DNA from: Takifugu bimaculatus
Taxonomy: Eukaryota; Chordata; Actinopteri; Tetraodontiformes; Tetraodontidae
Reading direction: 5' to 3'
Length of the DNA stretch: 64,000 nucleotides
Assembly: GCA_004026145.2 (NCBI GenBank)
Contig: CP034979.1
Span: 8,346,045 to 8,410,044 of the forward strand
A program made the translations under genes and the position numbers. This document shows positions 61,201-64,000 of the stretch, in pieces. Each line of letters begins with the position of its first letter. Positions within the stretch are counted from its first letter, which is position 1. The notes under the pieces were generated by a model. That model had not been told where the DNA came from and did no database searches. It worked only from the letters and a program-made list of their open reading frames with translations.

Positions 61201-64000
61201 TTCATTCCTTGTTCACAGCTAAACCTGGCGGTCGCATCAGGTGTCAGTACGTTCCCACCGTGGACAAGGTGCTTTTTGTGGATGACTACGCAGTCGGGTG
61301 TAGGAAGGACCTCAACGGCATCCTGCTGCTGGACACTGCTCTCCAGCCCCCCGTGGGCAAGGCTGAGGACTTGGTTCACCTGGAGCTGCCCGTCACCGAG
61401 GTAAGAAGGGCTTGGGTTCAGTCATCAGTGGGTCAGGCAGGCTACAGCGATGAGACCTGCCGTCCAGAGTAGCGCTGTTTACCCCTGGGGGCAGTAGCCT
61501 GGAGGCTGCACCAGGGGAGGCTGCTCCAGGGGAGGCTGCACCCATGGGAGGCTGCACCAGGGGAGGCTGCACCCATGGGAGGCTGCTCCAGGGGAGGCTG
61601 CACCAGGGGAGGCTGCACCCAGGGGAGGCTGCACCCAGGGGAGGCTGCACCCAGGGGAGGCTGCACCAGGGGAGGCTGCACCCAGGGGAGGCTGCACCCA
61701 GGGGAGGCTGCACCCAGGGGAGGCTGCACCAGGGGAGGCTGCACCCAGGGGAGGCTGCACCCAGGGGAGGCTGCACCAGGGGAGGCTGCACCAGGGGAGG
61801 CTGCACCCATGGGAGGCTGCTCCAGGGGAGGCTGCTCCAGGGGAGGCTGCACCCAGGGGAGGCTGCACCCAGGGGAGGCTGCACCAGGGGAGGCTGCACC
61901 CAGGGGAGGCTGCACCCAGGGGAGGCTGCACCAGGGGAGGCTGCACCAGGGGAGGCTGCACCAGGGGAGGCTGCTCCAGGGGAGGCTGCACCCAGAGGAG
62001 GCTGCACCCAGAGGAGGCTGCACCCATGGGAGGCTGCACCCAGGGGAGGCTGCACCAGGGGAGGCTGCTCCAGGGGAGGCTGCACCCATGGGAGGCTGCT
62101 CCAGGGGAGGCTGCACCCAGAGGAGGCTGCACCCAGAGGAGGCTGCACCCAGAGGAGGCTGCACCCAGAGGAGGCTGCACCCAGAGGAGGCTGCTCCAGG
62201 GGAGGCTGCACCCAGGGGAGGCTGCACCCAGGGGAGGCTGCTCCAGGGGAGGCTGCACCCAGGGGAGGCTGCACCCAGGGGAGGCTGCACCCAGGGGAGG
62301 CTGCACCCAGGGGAGGCTGCTCCAGGGGAGGCTGCACCAGGGGAGGCTGCTCCAGGGGAGGCTGCACCCAGAGGAGGCTGCACCAGGGGAGGCTGCACCC
62401 AGGGGAGGCTGCACCAGGGGAGGCTGCACCCAGGGGAGGCTGCACCCAGGGGAGGCTGCACCCAGAGGAGGCTGCACCAGGGGAGGCTGCACCCAGAGAG
62501 TTTTCGCTCTAATTGAGCGGCGATAGCAGCAGCTTCCACTTCTCCTGCAATGTTGCATGAGGCATTCATTGCCGTTCACTCTGAATAATTGTGTCCATGT
62601 AAACATGGCTAGGGTTAGGGCCAGTGGGGATGAAGATCTCTGATCAGAAGCAATAATAAGGGCTTCATGGGCCACCATGTTGGCCCTCGTAGGAACATGT
62701 GACCACAGAGGAGTGGCTCTATTCTGCTCCTTAGACAATCATATCTTGAATTTGATTTGATTTTTTTAAATTGTGATGAAATGGTGAGAATTGCTGACTT
62801 GCTTGTGTTTCTCCAGGTTATATTGAACAGAACCTTTATCTTTCAGGCCCAGCAGATATTGTCAACCTGCCTGGAAAAGATTGACATTTCCAGTACGGAG
62901 GGCTATGATGTGTTCCTCAGCCAGCTGAAAGATGGCCTCAAGAATACCTCACATGAGACTGCAGCAAACCACAAAGTGGCCAAGGTAAACCTGCCAGCCC
63001 CTGCTGGAGTGTACATGGTTACTGACACACCTGACAAATGGAGCCTCGTACCGAGCCACTTCTCCATTAGCCCCCACTCAGCCAGGGTCACGTTTTGGGG
63101 TCGTTGTGACTGAGGGTAGCAGGGGGCTCGGAGGGTGCTGAGCAGCAACCATCACGAGTCTGAATGCTCTGATTGGCCAGAGGATTGGCCATTCAGAAAA
63201 CTCACCCCCCCTTTTTAAACCCCCGCAACAGTGACACAGGCTCATATCTTTATTTTAAAAAAGAGTGAAACCAGAAATAAGGTTTCCCTCTTGGGCCAAA
63301 AGTCTCCGCCGATCACTAAACCTCACACCTCCATTCCCGCCCCTCTTGGATCTTCTGTTATTTACCGTCTGTTGTTGAAGACGTGCTGAAAACTGAATTT
63401 TCCTTTTGGAGCTGCGCTCGTTCTTCTTACTGTCTGGTTTCACTATTAAGGTTTGTTTTTTAGGAGAATCAGCCTCTCTGTCAGGTTAGCATTAAGCCCT
63501 ACTACAAAAGTAAGATATATTCACAGTATATCTATCATTATTATTATTATTATTATTGTATAACACGGGAACAGGGTCACTTTTACAGTTTTAAACTGAG
63601 CGCTTGAACTGATCACTCATCATAATTTCATATTTGCTCCAAACGGCCTCTGATGACGTTGATGACAGTGGACCAAGAGAATAAAGCTGAACTGCTGTTT
63701 CCTGCTGGAATTTGAAGTCTCGTCCTGAGCTCCTGCAGACGTTCGGTGGCTGCTGTGTTCTTGTCTTGTCCTGCAGATTTTGCAAATTCTTGGGGGAAAA
63801 ACCCCCCAAATTTTACTGACGTTGGTGTTTAAAAGCAACAAACTGGGAGCATGAAAAGGCAGAATGCTTTTATATTCACTATGAATAAGTACACCTGTGC
63901 ATTAACTACCTGCTTTATGGGATATCTCTGAGCCATAGTTCATCTGGATTCTTTCTTTGCTTCTCTAATTATCCGTATGTTCTCTTTCAGTGGGCAACAG
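55270..64000 (+). CDS. birc6: Baculoviral IAP repeat-containing 6, N-terminal exons (partial)
   Basis: Coding exons: 55270-55480, 61219-61400, 62847-62984 and 63991 onward, cut by the window end. BIRC6 (BRUCE/Apollon) is a giant E2/E3 hybrid ubiquitin ligase that ubiquitinates caspases, SMAC and LC3 to restrain apoptosis and autophagy. This window holds only the start of the N-terminal beta-propeller-like region, before the BIR domain. Exon 1 gives MAAAASPGSCSFGSSDW and LRDGCLRCDEEGLRSLSYHP, then ALNAILAVTSRGSIKVVDGT. Exon 2 gives DKVLFVDDYAVGCRKDLNGI. Exon 3 gives CLEKIDISSTEGYD and LKDGLKNTSHETAANHKVAK. Exon 4 begins WAT. Phases agree (CAC G|CT). An in-frame upstream ATG at 55219 exists; 55270 fits the family better. 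Introns 1 and 2 hold large minisatellites. Confidence 0.97.
57266..60858. repeat. 3.6-kb minisatellite (36/34-bp units) in birc6 intron 1
   Basis: About 100 copies of a unit containing GACCCTCCTCCTGTAGG, followed by CTGCTTCCTCCCCACCACT, GGACTTCCTCCCCACCACT or TGACCCTCCCCACCACT. The unit classes alternate irregularly, with small indels more common near 59800-60600. Three overlapping minus-strand frames of about 1200-1330 codons run through it because the units lack stops; none is coding. Confidence 0.97.
61497..62498. repeat. 15/16-bp minisatellite in birc6 intron 2
   Basis: About 65 copies of GGAGGCTGCACCCAGG, with variants GCACCAGG, GCTCCAGG, CCCATGG and CCCAGAGG. Frames stay open on both strands for 300-400 codons; these are artefacts. 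Confidence 0.96.

Noticed and set aside
61393..62738. Frames of 313-419 codons on both strands (Pro/Ser/Trp or Gly/Ala/Cys)
   Set aside because: They are artefacts of the 15/16-bp minisatellite within birc6 intron 2.

Overview
This is vertebrate nuclear DNA, almost certainly from a ray-finned (teleost) fish. The genes are split by GT-AG introns, and the reconstructed proteins match vertebrate families closely but have teleost-like lengths. CpG-rich promoters, CA/GT microsatellites and a TA-flanked MITE fit the same picture. There are no prokaryotic features. Six protein-coding genes can be reconstructed by joining exons whose phases agree.

Layout. (1) 1-4120 is one arm of a large inverted duplication and ends at a 100-N assembly gap (4121-4220). 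(2) 9962-14370, minus strand: the first three coding exons of pdzd8, an ER contact-site lipid-transfer tether; its remaining exons are not in the window. (3) 15613-29039, plus strand: edaradd, the death-domain adaptor of the ectodysplasin receptor, in six coding exons. Its 10.6-kb first intron holds the second arm of the inverted duplication (18108 to about 22.2 kb) and a 4.5-kb minisatellite. (4) 30787-34938, minus strand: a compact AHNAK/periaxin-like gene with an N-terminal PDZ domain and one giant repeat exon. (5) 38672-45430, minus strand: exo1, the Rad2-family 5'-3' exonuclease of mismatch repair, in twelve coding exons, with a probable 5' noncoding exon near 46510-46545. (6) 48407-53109, plus strand: yipf4, a Golgi multi-pass protein, in six exons. 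(7) 55270-64000, plus strand: the start of birc6, the giant ubiquitin-conjugating inhibitor of apoptosis; exons 1-3 and the first bases of exon 4 are present.

Gene arrangement. pdzd8/edaradd and exo1/yipf4 are head-to-head pairs. edaradd and the AHNAK-like gene are tail-to-tail. yipf4 and birc6 lie in tandem, as they do in mammals. The genes share no pathway; this is a chromosomal neighbourhood, not an operon-like system.

The most striking property is the amount of tandem repeat: by my coordinates about a quarter of the window. Large minisatellites sit inside introns of edaradd, exo1, yipf4 and birc6. Dinucleotide runs directly abut two splice sites. Telomere-like TTAGGG/CCCTAA repeats lie in an edaradd intron. 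Most of the long open frames in the window are translations of these arrays and are not genes. I found no convincing tRNA, rRNA, CRISPR array or intact autonomous transposon.
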